The notes beneath the pieces were generated by a model. The model worked only from the letters and a program-made list of their open reading frames with translations. It searched no databases and was not told the origin of the DNA. From contig NZ_CP140098.1 of assembly GCF_034440735.1 (NCBI RefSeq), positions 3,031,501-3,095,500 on the forward strand: DNA of 64,000 nt. The letters are read 5' to 3'. Made by a program: the position numbers and the translations under genes. This document shows, in pieces, positions 37,267 through 49,015 of this stretch (the stretch's first letter is position 1; each line of letters begins with the position of its first letter). Origin of the DNA: Deinococcus sp. AB2017081. Lineage in GTDB: Bacteria; Deinococcota; Deinococci; Deinococcales; Deinococcaceae.

Positions 37267-37458
37267 AAGGGAACCTCCTGGAAATCGATCGTGCGACATC
37301 GAACGATGTGCTCCACGCTAGGCCGTGCGGTCTGTCTGTGCCTGAGACGAGACTTCAGACGCCCTGAGGAAGTGCTGGGCACAGCTGAAGCCTGGCTGAC
37401 CCCGACCACGGAGAACGCTCCAGCCCATCACAGACTGGAGCGCTTCAGGGACACGGAC

Positions 37459-37749
37459 TCAGGCGAGGGCGCCGCGTTCCACGTTCAGGTACACGGCCAC
37501 ATCATCCACGCTCTCGACCTGCGTCAGGGGCACATAGTGGTGCTGACCGTCGGACGAATCGGATTTCGTGAGCTTCAGCTGGTCGCCGTCGAGGTGATCC
37601 ACGGTGCCGACGTGCTCACCGTTGACATCCTTGACCTGCATGTGCTCGCCGCTCTGCTCGAGGCGGGCCTTCAGATCCTGGGCGATGCGGTCGCTGATCT
37701 CTCCGGGCTGGGTGTTCTGCGTCATGACCGCAGTGTCCGCGCTGGGCAT
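37459..37749 (-). CDS. DUF2171 protein
   Basis: The 96-residue protein matches the DUF2171 pattern: [20 protein letters not shown], then LTKSDS and [14 protein letters not shown], a small PRC-barrel-like fold. The family is common in Deinococcus and of unknown function. The start is unclear: an ATG at 37725 is equally possible, and neither has a ribosome site. Confidence 0.85.
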   Translation of the reverse strand: MPSADTAVMTQNTQPGEISDRIAQDLKARLEQSGEHMQVKDVNGEHVGTVDHLDGDQLKLTKSDSSDGQHHYVPLTQVESVDDVAVYLNVERGALA

Positions 37750-37834
37750 GGAGATCAGGTGACCGTCAGGTTCAGGCGGGCGTTACGCGACCTTCAGAGA
37801 CCCCTTATGCAGCCGGCGCCGGTATCATGGCCCG

Positions 37835-39328
<1,494 letters not shown>

Positions 39329-39398
39329 GGAGCGTCCCCGCGACCGGCGTGGGTGGACGGCGCAGACGCGACCCGATCCACCCGCCGGGCGACAAGGT

Positions 39399-39444
39399 GA
39401 TGGAACCAGGGGCGGAGGCGACGGCTTCCGCCCCTGGTTCCATC
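39399..39444. terminator. 18-bp perfect hairpin downstream of proS
   Basis: Arms 39399-39416 and 39427-39444 are exact complements with a 10-base loop, 70 bases after the proS stop. No T-run follows. It probably stabilises or ends the proS transcript; it could also be a copy of a short dispersed palindrome. Confidence 0.55.
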
Positions 39445-39507
39445 CTCACCACACGGCCGGAAAACCACCTCTCCCCAGCACTCATGCATCGGGATTAGCG
39501 TCCGGAC

Positions 39508-40002
39508 ATGACGACTGCACTGTCTCCCGAGGCCGACACCGCCCTGCGTGCCCATGTCCGTGCCCTGCTGACCCAGGCCCAGGCACACGAGATGCTGGAC
39601 GACGTGCTGGAGGACTTCCCCACGGCACGCGCCGGCGAACGCATCCACGATCTCCCCTATTCGGCCTCCGAGATCCTGTGGCACCTGCGCTTCACGCAGC
39701 GGGACATCCTGAACTTCGTGCAGGACGAGACCTACGAGGAGACGACGTGGCCGGACGGCTACTGGCCGCACGACCCGGAGGGGTCGGCCCGCGAGTGGGG
39801 CGCGCAGGTCACCGCCTTCCACGCCGACCTGGATGCGCTGCTGAAGCTTCTGGACGACCCGGCGACCGACCTGCTGGCCGTGGTGCCGAACGGGAAGGAG
39901 GGCGGACAGACGTGGCTGCGTGAATTCCTGCTGGTTGCTGATCACACTGCCTACCACGTGGGACAGCTCCGGCTGCTGCGTCGGCTGCTGTCGAAGGATT
40001 GA
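39508..40002 (+). CDS. DinB-like four-helix protein
   Basis: The 164-residue protein has the DinB/DUF664 helical layout with possible metal ligands in WHLRFTQRD (about 52) and VADHTAYHVGQL (two His, about 148-152). Members include thiol-dependent enzymes; the family is strongly expanded in Deinococcus. The substrate is unknown. TAGCGT ends six bases before the ATG (leaderless). Confidence 0.88.
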   Translation: MTTALSPEADTALRAHVRALLTQAQAHEMLDDVLEDFPTARAGERIHDLPYSASEILWHLRFTQRDILNFVQDETYEETTWPDGYWPHDPEGSAREWGAQVTAFHADLDALLKLLDDPATDLLAVVPNGKEGGQTWLREFLLVADHTAYHVGQLRLLRRLLSKD

Positions 40003-40055
40003 CCAACACCCGCGCGCCGATCCGTGATTGGAAAGGCGCACGGAGTCGAGGTTCG

Positions 40056-40457
40056 TCAGTCTTCGGAGAGGGAAATGTAGTCGCCGAACAGGGGGCTGAA
40101 CCTGTAGTCCGAGCCGGACTTCTCGCAGTTGGTGGTGCGGGCATCGATCGGATAGATGTCGTCCTGATCCCAGTCGACATCGTCGGAGGTATCGGAGTCG
40201 TACTCGACGGTGACGGCGTGGAACGATCGGGTGTCGTTCCAGTAGATGCCCTTCCAGTCGCCGGGTTCCAGGGCCACATCCTGCCACTCGCTGTCGGCGT
40301 TGCCCCGGTACGAGAAGTTCACGGTACTGTCGGTGTCGTTCCAGATGCATACGAGATCGTAGGTGGCGCCGTTGGTGCGGGCGGCCAGGGCCGACGGCGG
40401 CGCACTGGCCGTGATGGTCGCGAGGAGCAGGGCAGTGGACAGGGCGCGCTTGAACAT
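40056..40457 (-). CDS. Small secreted protein of unknown function
   Basis: GGAGG lies six bases before the ATG at 40457. The 133-residue product starts with a classical signal peptide (FKRALSTALLLATITAS, cleavage near ALA-A at about 26). The mature part is acidic, rich in Trp, Tyr and Asp (WNDTDSTVNFSYRGN, YDSDTSDDVDWDQDD), and probably a small beta-sandwich. Two Cys could form a disulfide. No family recognised. Confidence 0.8.
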   Translation of the reverse strand: MFKRALSTALLLATITASAPPSALAARTNGATYDLVCIWNDTDSTVNFSYRGNADSEWQDVALEPGDWKGIYWNDTRSFHAVTVEYDSDTSDDVDWDQDDIYPIDARTTNCEKSGSDYRFSPLFGDYISLSED

Positions 40458-40616
40458 GGTGTGGCCTCCGGGGAAGCGGTGGGATTCAGGGAGAGCTTGG
40501 CCGCTTCTGGAAGCACTCTGACGGGGGGGCTGTGACCGCCCGGTGACCTCGGCATGACCGTGAACCGGGCTGCACAAGTTTACAAATGTAGTCAACTAAT
40601 CTGCTATCGTCGTGTC

Positions 40617-41591
<975 letters not shown>

Positions 41592-41617
41592 GAGCTACAG
41601 CAGAGCCGAACTCAAGA

Positions 41618-41652
41618 CACCGGCCCTCCGACGAAGCCTCGGAGGGTCGGTG
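41618..41652. terminator. Hairpin between convergent genes
   Basis: A 14-bp stem with one G-U pair (41618-41631 with 41639-41652) lies between the ends of the solute-binding protein gene and ftsW. It could serve both strands, although no long T-run is present. Confidence 0.65.
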
Positions 41653-41667
41653 CTCTGTGGCTCCAGA

Positions 41668-42780
41668 TCAGTCGGCGGGCAGAGCCACCACGTCGGTCTC
41701 GTTCACTTCGTCCGGCAGGTTGCGGCGCACCTCACGCAGGGCGGAGTGGATCACGCCCAGCGCGAGGCTCATCGTGAGCATGCTGGAAAAGCCGTAGCTG
41801 ACCAGCGGCAGCGGCACGCCAGTGACGGGAAAGACGCCGGCGGCGACGAGCAGGTTCACGACGGCCTGACCGACGATCATGAACATTGCGCCGGTCGCCA
41901 GGATGCTCGCGCCGTGGATCTCGGGAGTCATGGGGCGGATCCGGGCGGCGAGCTGCGAGGTCTCCAGGGCCGTCTGCATGATCAGCCAGTACGCGAACAG
42001 GATCATGGCGACGCCCAGCAGCCCGGCGGTGAAGCCGACCGACGCGATGACCATGTCGGTGTGCGCCGCGAAGTACGAGAAACGCAGGCCGTCCGGCCCC
42101 TGCCCCCACAGCCCCCCGAAGTTCAGGTCGCGGTGCGCGAGCCCGATCTGGTCGAGGCCCGCTGCCGTGCCCGGATCCCGGTTGACGTGCCCGAAGAACC
42201 GCTCGGCAATGTACGGGTGTTTTTCCAGATACACGCCCGCCACCGGAATCGCCATCAGCCCCAGGGCGAGCATGAAACCGGCGATGTTGCTGATCCGCAC
42301 GCCCGCGCCGTACATCAGGATGATGCCCAGGCCGAAGGTCAGGACGCTGGTGCCCACGTCGGGTTCCAGGAACACCAGGCCGGTCGTGACGACGATCATC
42401 AGGGTGGCGCTGATCAGCTTGTTCTGCACGCCACGCCGCGAGAAGAACGAGGCCAGCATGAGCACCAGCCCCAGCTTGGCGATCTCAGACGGCTGGAAGC
42501 GCAGGGCACCCAGATCCAGCCAGCGCTTGGTGCCGGGGCTGGTCACGGTGCCCACACCGACGAACAGCACGAGCAGCAGCAGCAGCAGGGTTCCCGCCCA
42601 GAAGATCGGGCCGAGTTTCAGGAAGGTGCGCGGCCGCACCCGCGACAGCAGGAAGGTGAGCCCCAGGGCCAGCAGCGCCTTGCTGCCATGATCGACGATC
42701 AGATCCGGGCGGGCGGCGGCGACCCCCAGCAGTCCCAGCCCCAGCAGCAGGCACTGGGCGATCAGCAGTTGCAGGCTCAT
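41668..42780 (-). CDS. ftsW: Septal peptidoglycan polymerase of the SEDS family
   Basis: The 370-residue membrane protein has about ten helices and SEDS motifs: KRWLDLGALRFQPSEIAKL, then FLEPDVGTSVLT with the essential Asp region, and PVTGVPLPLVSYGFSSM. It polymerises lipid II glycan strands together with a class B penicillin-binding protein at the division site. The start overlaps the murD stop (ATGA), the usual division-cell wall order murD-ftsW. RodA is the alternative, but the murD linkage favours FtsW. Confidence 0.93.
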   Translation of the reverse strand: MSLQLLIAQCLLLGLGLLGVAAARPDLIVDHGSKALLALGLTFLLSRVRPRTFLKLGPIFWAGTLLLLLLVLFVGVGTVTSPGTKRWLDLGALRFQPSEIAKLGLVLMLASFFSRRGVQNKLISATLMIVVTTGLVFLEPDVGTSVLTFGLGIILMYGAGVRISNIAGFMLALGLMAIPVAGVYLEKHPYIAERFFGHVNRDPGTAAGLDQIGLAHRDLNFGGLWGQGPDGLRFSYFAAHTDMVIASVGFTAGLLGVAMILFAYWLIMQTALETSQLAARIRPMTPEIHGASILATGAMFMIVGQAVVNLLVAAGVFPVTGVPLPLVSYGFSSMLTMSLALGVIHSALREVRRNLPDEVNETDVVALPAD

Positions 42781-44069
42781 GCGGGGGCCTCCGTGGGCAC
42801 CAGCGCCTGCGCGGCGCGGCGGAAGGCGTCACCCCTGGCCTTGTAGTCGCGGAACTGGTCGAAACTGGTGCCGATGGGCGCGAGCAGCACCGTGCCGTGG
42901 CCCGGCAGCGCGTCCAGGCCAGCCCGGGCGGCGCGGCGCATGGTGTCGTCGCCGTCGGTGCCGCCCACCGGGTCGAAGGGCAGCCCGAGCTGGGCCGCCA
43001 GCGCCGGGCCGTCCTCCCCGAAGGCGATCACGCGGATCACGCGGCCCTGGGCGGCGCGGCGCAGGGGTTCCAGTTCCGCTCCCTTGTCGCGCCCGCCGAC
43101 CAGCCACACGACCGGCGGCGTGGCCCGTTCCAGCGCAGCCTGCACGGCAATGGTGCGCGTGGCGATGGAATCCTCAATGAACTGCACGCCGCCGACACGG
43201 GCGACCGTCTCGAAGCGGCCGGCGACCGGTCGGGCCGAGCGCAGGCCGGCCGCCAGGACGCCGGCATCCACAGCGCGGCCCACATGCTGGAGCAGTGCCC
43301 CGGCAGCGAGCAGCGCAGCAGCCGCATTGGCCGGATGGATACCGTCCGGCAGTTCCGGGACAGGCATGACCTCCGTGCCGTCCGCGAGGCGCAGGTGGGC
43401 CTCGTCGAAGGGCTGCACAACCGCCCGGGTGGCCAGGTTCAACCCCGCCGGCACGACGAGCACGTCCCCCGCCTCCTGCCCCGCCGTGATGGCGAGCTTG
43501 GCCGCGTGGTAGGCCTCGACGGTGCGGTGCCGGTCGAGGTGATCCACGCCCAGGTTCGTGATGACCGCCACCGGCAGACGCAGGCCGGGCACGCGCTCCA
43601 GCTGGAAACTCGACAGTTCCACGACCGCCACCTCGGCGTGATCGACGACATCGAGCAGCGGCGGGTCGATGTTGCCGCCCTCCAGGGCGTTCAGGCCACA
43701 GACGCGCAGCAGGTGGGCGATCAGCACGGTGGTGCTGCCCTTGCCCGCCGTGCCGGTCACGCCGACCATCGGGAGCTGCGGACGCATCCGGGCAGCCAGG
43801 ACGACCTCTCCAATGACCTCTGCCCCGCCCCGGCGCAGGGTCTCCAGATCCGGGTGGTCGATGGGCACGCCGGGCGCGGCGACCACGGTGGCATAGCGGC
43901 GCGAGACGTCGCCGCGTGGCAGGTGCAGGTCGCGGATCAGGGCGTCGTCGTCCGGGCCAGGTCGGGCGTCGAGCCAGTCTGGGCGCAGGCCGTGGGCGGC
44001 GAGAAACCGTGCGACCCCCCGGCCGCTGCGGCCCAGGCCGTAGATGAGCACCGGTTCGGCTGGATTCAC
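42777..44069 (-). CDS. murD: UDP-N-acetylmuramoylalanine-D-glutamate ligase
   Basis: The 430-residue cytoplasmic ligase adds D-Glu to UDP-MurNAc-L-Ala. The ATP loop GVTGTAGKGSTT and the Mur motifs VVELSSFQLE, TNLGVDHLDRH and VGGRDKG are intact. The GTG start at 44069 is chosen because TATGGT ends six bases upstream, and it leads straight into LIYGLGRSGRGVARFL, the first nucleotide-binding loop. Coupled to ftsW. Other dcw genes are not present, so the cluster is fragmented here. Confidence 0.96.
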   Translation of the reverse strand: MNPAEPVLIYGLGRSGRGVARFLAAHGLRPDWLDARPGPDDDALIRDLHLPRGDVSRRYATVVAAPGVPIDHPDLETLRRGGAEVIGEVVLAARMRPQLPMVGVTGTAGKGSTTVLIAHLLRVCGLNALEGGNIDPPLLDVVDHAEVAVVELSSFQLERVPGLRLPVAVITNLGVDHLDRHRTVEAYHAAKLAITAGQEAGDVLVVPAGLNLATRAVVQPFDEAHLRLADGTEVMPVPELPDGIHPANAAAALLAAGALLQHVGRAVDAGVLAAGLRSARPVAGRFETVARVGGVQFIEDSIATRTIAVQAALERATPPVVWLVGGRDKGAELEPLRRAAQGRVIRVIAFGEDGPALAAQLGLPFDPVGGTDGDDTMRRAARAGLDALPGHGTVLLAPIGTSFDQFRDYKARGDAFRRAAQALVPTEAPA

Positions 44070-44136
44070 GCCCACACCATAAGCGAAAGTGGGCGCGAAT
44101 GGTGAGCGGAGCACGCTGGGCACGGCGTCCGTGGGC

Positions 44137-44394
44137 TCAGCCGTCGCCACCGCCCGAGCCGCCGGAGTCTCCCCCACCGGAATCGCCGCTGCCACTCCCA
44201 GAATCATGGCTGTCGTGGTGGTGACTCCTGTCGTGGGCGCGGTCTCCGTCCAGCGCACCCATCATCAGAGCGTCGCCGCCAGACCCGGAATCCACCGTCC
44301 GCCGCGTGCTCCGGCGACCAGCCTGGGACAACAGCACGAGGAGGCCACCTGCCACGAGCAGCGCCCCGAAGATGACGATCAGTGCAGTGGTCAT
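44137..44394 (-). CDS. Small membrane protein with Ser/Gly/Asp/His-rich tail
   Basis: The ATG at 44394 gives 85 residues: one N-terminal membrane helix (ALIVIFGALLVAGGLLVLL), a short basic stretch, and a low-complexity tail of repeated GSGSGDSGGGDSGG type preceded by HDRSHHHDSHD, which could bind metal. No family recognised. No clear ribosome site; an upstream start is possible but would put charged residues before the helix. Confidence 0.65.
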   Translation of the reverse strand: MTTALIVIFGALLVAGGLLVLLSQAGRRSTRRTVDSGSGGDALMMGALDGDRAHDRSHHHDSHDSGSGSGDSGGGDSGGSGGGDG

Positions 44395-44429
44395 GCCAGC
44401 GGTACGCGCCGTGACCCGTGCCGGTTGCG

Positions 44430-45845
44430 TCAGGTCGCAGGGATGGGTTCTGATGCCACGGCGGCAGGCCACACCGGGCGGGCCACATCCAGCCCGGCGT
44501 CATCGTGGGCCCACGCGGTGAAGGCGTCCAGGGCGCGGCGGTACATGATCGGGCGTTTCTCGCGCTTGCCCAGCTTGCGCACCTTGCCGGTTCTGGGATT
44601 GACCTCGGCGGGTAGTTCCGGCACCAGCGCCCAGTTCACGTTCATGGGCTGGAAGCCCTTCGGGTTCGCCGTGGCAAGGTAGCGCACCAGCCCGCCCAGC
44701 ATGCTCTCGGCCGGGGGCACCAGCGCCGGCTGGCCCAGCGCGAGGCGGGCGGCGTTCGTGCCCGCCAGCCAGCCGGTCGCGGCCGATTCCAGATACCCCT
44801 CGGTGCCCGCCAGGACGCCCGCCACAAGTTTCGTCGGATCGGCGCGGAGCTGCAGCGTGGCGTCCAGCACCTCGGGTGCGTTCAGGTAGGTGTTGCGGTG
44901 CATGACGCCGTAGCGGACGATCTCGGCGTTCTGGAGGCCAGGAATGAGCTGCACGACCGCCTTCTGGTCGCCCCACTTCAGGCCGGTCTGGAAGCCGACC
45001 AGCGACCACAGCTGCCCGGCCCGGTCTTCCTGCCGGAGCTGCGCGACCGCGTAGGGCCAGCGGCCGGTGCGGGGATCGTCCAGCCCCTTGGGCGACATGG
45101 GGCCAAAGCGGGGGGTGTCCACGCCGCGCCGGGCGATCTCCTCGATGGGCATACAGCCCTCGAAGAATTCCAGGTGCTCCCAGTCGTGCGGGGTGTGGGC
45201 GCGGGCCTGTTCCAGCGCCGCGAAGAACGCCAGGTACTCGTCCTTGGTGAACGGGCAGTTCACGTAGTCGGCGCTCTGCTCGTAGCGCCCCGCCCGCCAC
45301 GCCACGTCAAAGTCGATGCTGTCGGCAGCGATCACAGGCGCAGCAGCGTCGTAGAAGCTCAGGCGCTCGCTGCCGGTGAGGCGGGCGACATCGGCGGCCA
45401 GCGCGTCCGAGGTCAGCGGCCCGGACGCGATCACGGCGATGCCCTCCGGGACGGCCGTGACCTCCTCGCCCCGAACCTCGATCAGCGGGTGGTCGCGCAC
45501 GGCCCGCGTGACCCGCTCGCTGAACTCGTCGCGCTCGACCGCCAGGGCGTTCCCAGCGGGCAGTTTCGACGCGTCGGCCGCGCCGACGATCAGCCCGCCC
45601 ACGCTCCGCAGTTCGGCCTGGAGCAGGCCCTTGCTCTGCTGCTCGCCCTCGCCGCCCAGCGAGTTGCTGCACACCAGTTCGGCAAAGTTGCCGCTGCGGT
45701 GCGCGGGGGTCATCTTCACGGGGCGCATCTCGTACAGGCGCACCCTCACCCCGGCCCTCGCGGCGGCCAGCGCGGCCTCGGAACCGGCGAGCCCGGCCCC
45801 GATCACGGTGATGGTGGGAATACTGGAGTCAGGGGCGGCGCTCAT
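44430..45845 (-). CDS. trmFO: Folate-dependent tRNA uridine-54 methyltransferase
   Basis: The 471-residue flavoprotein methylates U54 in the T-loop of tRNA using methylene-tetrahydrofolate. The FAD-binding loop VIGAGLAGSEAALAAA is at the N-terminus, followed by YEMRPVKMTPAHRSGNFAEL and VCSNSLGGE, and the conserved YVNCPFTKDEY and FEGCMPIEE with catalytic cysteines. TACACT lies nine bases before the ATG. TrmFO replaces SAM-dependent TrmA in this lineage. Confidence 0.97.
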   Translation of the reverse strand: MSAAPDSSIPTITVIGAGLAGSEAALAAARAGVRVRLYEMRPVKMTPAHRSGNFAELVCSNSLGGEGEQQSKGLLQAELRSVGGLIVGAADASKLPAGNALAVERDEFSERVTRAVRDHPLIEVRGEEVTAVPEGIAVIASGPLTSDALAADVARLTGSERLSFYDAAAPVIAADSIDFDVAWRAGRYEQSADYVNCPFTKDEYLAFFAALEQARAHTPHDWEHLEFFEGCMPIEEIARRGVDTPRFGPMSPKGLDDPRTGRWPYAVAQLRQEDRAGQLWSLVGFQTGLKWGDQKAVVQLIPGLQNAEIVRYGVMHRNTYLNAPEVLDATLQLRADPTKLVAGVLAGTEGYLESAATGWLAGTNAARLALGQPALVPPAESMLGGLVRYLATANPKGFQPMNVNWALVPELPAEVNPRTGKVRKLGKREKRPIMYRRALDAFTAWAHDDAGLDVARPVWPAAVASEPIPAT

Positions 45846-45927
45846 CAGTCCGTCAGTGTAGGGGAAGCCGGGAGACGGAAGTGTGCGGTCAGGATGGTGG
45901 CGGGTAGGGGGTGGCGCAGAAGGCAGA

Positions 45928-46023
45928 CCCCTCAGTCACCTTCGGTGCCAGCCCCCCTGGGGGAGCCAACAAGCAGATCATTGGCTCCCCCCCAGGGAAC
46001 CTGGCAGCGTAGCGGACTGAGGG
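45928..46023. repeat. Intergenic dyad repeat of Deinococcus SNR type
   Basis: The outer arms CCCTCAGTC (45928-45936) and GACTGAGGG (46015-46023) enclose a second arm pair built on GGGGGAGCCAA/TTGGCTCCCCC. The whole forms a cruciform-like hairpin of about 96 bases between trmFO and the YdcF gene. Deinococcus genomes hold many short non-coding repeats of this build; membership of a defined family needs a genome search. Confidence 0.6.
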
Positions 46024-46063
46024 ATTCACCCGCAGCATCAGCGAAACCACCCCCTTGCCCACC

Positions 46064-46894
46064 CTATGGCCGCTCCGGCGTGCCGCCCAGCGCCTGTTTC
46101 ACCCGCGACAGGCCCTCGTAGGCCAGCACGCGCACGGCCCACAGCCGGTCGAGCGGCGTGGGCAGGGTGGTGTCGTAGCGCACCTCGCGGGCGGGAACCG
46201 AGATCACCGTCAGGCCGTGGCGCGCGAACAGTCCGGCGGCGCGGCGCGAGTGGCTGGGGGTGGTCACGAGCAGCACCCGTGTCCAGCCGCGTTGCCGGGC
46301 AAAGTCGCGCACACGGGCGGCCTCGTCGGTGGTGGTCGTGACGTTCGCCAGGGTCAGCACCTGCGGACCATTCTGCGGGTACAGGGCCGTGATCTGGGCA
46401 CGTTCCAGGGCGCTCATCTTGGGGCAGTCGGCCGGGCCGATCAGCCCCGACTGTTCCGAGACGGTCATGACCGGCGCGTACCCAGCCCGCCACAGCTCCA
46501 GACCGCGATCCAGCCGGGTCATGCTCGATGCCTCCAGCGTGGCTGCGCCGCACTGCACGCCGCCCCCCAGCACCACGATCACGTCGGCCCGGGCGGGGGG
46601 CTGCGCCAGGGTCAGGGCTGCCAGGGGCACACGCAGGGCGGGAGTGAGCAGGCACGCCAGCAGCAGCGCCGCCAGCACGCCCGACCCCCACCGCAGCGCC
46701 CGCCACGCTCCAGGAAAGAACCCGGCCACCGCGCACGCCACCACGATGGCCAGCAGCACCGGCACGCTGGCCCGCACCTCGCCCAGGAAGGCGGCCAGCA
46801 CGGCCAGGGCGGCGCCCACGGCCGCGCCGCCCTGGACGCCGGAACGGCGCCGCACGGGGGCGGGTGAGTTCAGAAACGTCTGCGACATCCTCAT
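46064..46894 (-). CDS. YdcF/DUF218-family membrane protein
   Basis: The 276-residue protein has three N-terminal hydrophobic segments (about 25-95), then a DUF218 domain: DVIVVLGGGVQCGAATLEAS, then TRLDRGLELWRAG, MTVSEQSG and TTPSHSRRAAGLF. The family, which includes SanA and ElyC, acts in envelope maintenance, perhaps on lipid-linked precursors. TACACT lies nine bases before the ATG; the gene is divergent from the DUF305 gene with promoters facing each other. Confidence 0.85.
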   Translation of the reverse strand: MRMSQTFLNSPAPVRRRSGVQGGAAVGAALAVLAAFLGEVRASVPVLLAIVVACAVAGFFPGAWRALRWGSGVLAALLLACLLTPALRVPLAALTLAQPPARADVIVVLGGGVQCGAATLEASSMTRLDRGLELWRAGYAPVMTVSEQSGLIGPADCPKMSALERAQITALYPQNGPQVLTLANVTTTTDEAARVRDFARQRGWTRVLLVTTPSHSRRAAGLFARHGLTVISVPAREVRYDTTLPTPLDRLWAVRVLAYEGLSRVKQALGGTPERP

Positions 46895-46939
46895 GCCGCG
46901 CCCAGTGTACGGGGCATGGCGGCCCCTATACTCCGGCGC

Positions 46940-47581
46940 GTGAACCGCCGACCCCTGTGGCCCCTGGCCGTGCTGCTGGTCATGGTGGCCGGACTGGCCG
47001 CCGCGTTGCTGCTCGCCCCGGCCCGGACTGCACCCACCGAATCGAGCCGCGAGGTCGTGTTCGTGCGCGGCATGATCCAGCACCACGCGCAGGCCGTGGA
47101 CATGGCGACCCGCATCCGGGACCGCAGCCGCGACCGCACGCTGCGCTCGCTGGCCCTGGACATCGTGCTGTCGCAGCAGGAACAGATCGGGCAGATGCGC
47201 GGCTGGCTGACCCTGTGGGGCCGCCCATGGGGCGGACAGGGCATGGACGCCGCTCACGCCCGCGCCATGGGCATGGCCACCCCCGCCGAGGTGAACACGC
47301 TCGACACGCAGCCCGTGGCCGCCGCCGAGGTGACGTTCCTGCAACTCATGCGCCGCCACCACCAGGGGGCGCTGGCGATGGTCACGCCGGTGCTCGACCA
47401 GCCCAGCCGCCCCGAGGTGCAGGCGCTCGCCCGCCAGATCCAGGCCACCCAGGCGGCCGAGATCCGCCTGATGGACAGCCTGCTCGCCCAGCGCAGCGCG
47501 TCTCCCCTGCCCACGCCGGGCGGCACGGGGAGCATGGATGGCATGGACATGACCCACCCGGACGGTGACACGCACCACTGA
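46940..47581 (+). CDS. DUF305 protein with membrane anchor and His/Met-rich tail
   Basis: The GTG start lies seven bases after TATACT (leaderless). The 213-residue protein has an N-terminal anchor or signal (LWPLAVLLVMVAGLAAALLL) and two DUF305 halves with the hallmark FVRGMIQHHAQAVDMA and MRRHHQGALAM, a ferritin-like four-helix fold. The C-terminus is rich in Met, Asp and His (MDGMDMTHPDGDTHH), suggesting metal binding, perhaps copper. Located outside the membrane. Confidence 0.9.
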   Translation: MNRRPLWPLAVLLVMVAGLAAALLLAPARTAPTESSREVVFVRGMIQHHAQAVDMATRIRDRSRDRTLRSLALDIVLSQQEQIGQMRGWLTLWGRPWGGQGMDAAHARAMGMATPAEVNTLDTQPVAAAEVTFLQLMRRHHQGALAMVTPVLDQPSRPEVQALARQIQATQAAEIRLMDSLLAQRSASPLPTPGGTGSMDGMDMTHPDGDTHH

Positions 47582-47597
47582 CGGGCAGGATCAGGCG

Positions 47598-47903
47598 TCA
47601 GCCCTCGTCGTCCAGATCGTCCAGGCGTGCGGCGCGACGGGCACGGCGGCGTTCTTCCTTGCCGGCCTTGCGCTTCGGGCGGGGCGGGAGGGTCAGTTCA
47701 TACACGCGGCCCGGCTGACAGGGGGCGGGCACCTCGCCCAGGGTGTCGGCGGGGTCGGCGTCGCGCAGGTTGCCGGCGAGGTGCAGGTGGCGCTCGCCGC
47801 AGTACGGGCACTCGTCCACCACCCAGAACATGACGCGGGTACCGGGCATGTCGCGCAGGGAGACGAACGCGGTGCGCGGCAGGTTCCGGTCTTTCTTGCC
47901 CAT
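47598..47903 (-). CDS. Small zinc-ribbon-like protein
   Basis: The 101-residue protein has a CPYCGERHLH motif and a later Cys (APCQPG), enough for a zinc knuckle, and a highly basic then acidic tail (PRPKRKAGKEERRRARRAAR, DDLDDEG). No family recognised. TAGCCT lies eight bases before the ATG, close to the leaderless pattern. Convergent with the DUF305 gene. Confidence 0.7.
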   Translation of the reverse strand: MGKKDRNLPRTAFVSLRDMPGTRVMFWVVDECPYCGERHLHLAGNLRDADPADTLGEVPAPCQPGRVYELTLPPRPKRKAGKEERRRARRAARLDDLDDEG

Positions 47904-47984
47904 AGGGCCCGAGGCTACTGCGCGGGGCGTCGGGCGTTTGTGGCCGGTGTTGTCGTGTCCTGGCCGGTCAGGCGCCCTCCAGGA

Positions 47985-48851
47985 TCACGCCTCCTCGTCG
48001 CCGTCACGCAGGTAGGTCACCACTGAACGGCAGTGCGCGAGACCCGCGTGCGTGTACAGGGCCCGGGCGGGGGCCATGTGGTCGTGGGCACGGGCCCGCA
48101 GGGTGCGCAGTTCCGGGTGGGTCTGCGCGTCGGCGGCGGCCAGGGCCAGCAGCAGGTGACCGTAGCGCTGGCCGCGTTCGGCGGGATGGACCGCCAGATA
48201 CGTCAGGTCGGCCCGGCCACTCTCGTGGTCGAATTCCAGCTCGGCAAAGCCGACCACATGCGTGCCGCGCGTCAGGGCGATCAGGCGCACGTTGTCCCGC
48301 GCAAAGTGGGCGTCGTACTCGCCCAGTGTCCAGTCCAGGCGGTTGGCCCAGGTGTCCTCGGAGGCGCGGTACAGGGCGAGGTACTCGGCCATGGGCAGCC
48401 GGTGCCGCACGTGATGCCCGGACGGCACCGACGCCCGCCGGGCCAGGGGGGCCAGCGGCGAGCTGTAGAAATCGGTGGTGTGCATGGGCGCGAACCCTGC
48501 CGTGTCCAGTGCGTCCCGCACGCCGTGGTTGTCGCGGGCACAGAAGGCGTAGACCGGCAGCCCCTGGGCCCCCTGCACCGCGCGGTCGACCAGTGCCCGC
48601 AGGTTCACGCCGGAACCGACCGGCCCCTCGAGGATCAGGCCATCCCGGAACGGTGACAGGGCACAGTACGCACACACGCCGTCCCCGGCGTCGTCCTCCA
48701 TGACCAGGCAGCGGCTGTCCTCGCACTCCAGCAGGAGTTCGTTCGGATCGCGGGCCTCTGGCGCGAAGACCTCACGTTCCGGAGCATCGTCCATCCAGTG
48801 CAGCAGGGCGAGCAGGTCGGCGGCATCGGTGGACTGCATGGGGCGGATCAT
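47985..48851 (-). CDS. GNAT-family N-acetyltransferase
   Basis: The 288-residue protein holds a C-terminal GNAT core (RADLTYLAVHPAERGQRYGH) with the acetyl-CoA binding loop, and an N-terminal related half, as in mycothiol synthase-like tandem GNATs. GGAGG lies nine bases before the ATG at 48851. The substrate is unknown; mycothiol synthesis is not supported by neighbours. Confidence 0.85.
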   Translation of the reverse strand: MIRPMQSTDAADLLALLHWMDDAPEREVFAPEARDPNELLLECEDSRCLVMEDDAGDGVCAYCALSPFRDGLILEGPVGSGVNLRALVDRAVQGAQGLPVYAFCARDNHGVRDALDTAGFAPMHTTDFYSSPLAPLARRASVPSGHHVRHRLPMAEYLALYRASEDTWANRLDWTLGEYDAHFARDNVRLIALTRGTHVVGFAELEFDHESGRADLTYLAVHPAERGQRYGHLLLALAAADAQTHPELRTLRARAHDHMAPARALYTHAGLAHCRSVVTYLRDGDEEA

Positions 48852-48967
48852 GGCTGGCAACCTCCGGGAAGGGATGTGGCGCGGCAACCGGGCTTCGGCC
48901 TTCAGGGTAGGTGAAGCCACCGGCCGTGTCTGCCGGGCGCTTCACCTCCCTCAGGGACGGCGCGTGC

Positions 48968-48988
48968 TATGCTGCACGTATGCCCTGA
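48968..48988 (+). promoter_or_regulatory. Leaderless promoter feeding a two-codon ORF
   Basis: TATGCT (48968-48973) is followed after six bases by ATG-CCC-TGA (48980-48988). By the rule seen at neighbouring genes, transcription should start at this ATG and translation stop after Met-Pro. The transcript then runs through a leader of about 120 bases to the DUF4258 gene. Confidence 0.45.
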
Positions 48989-49015
48989 ACAGGGTACGCC
49001 GCCTGCCTCCCACCG

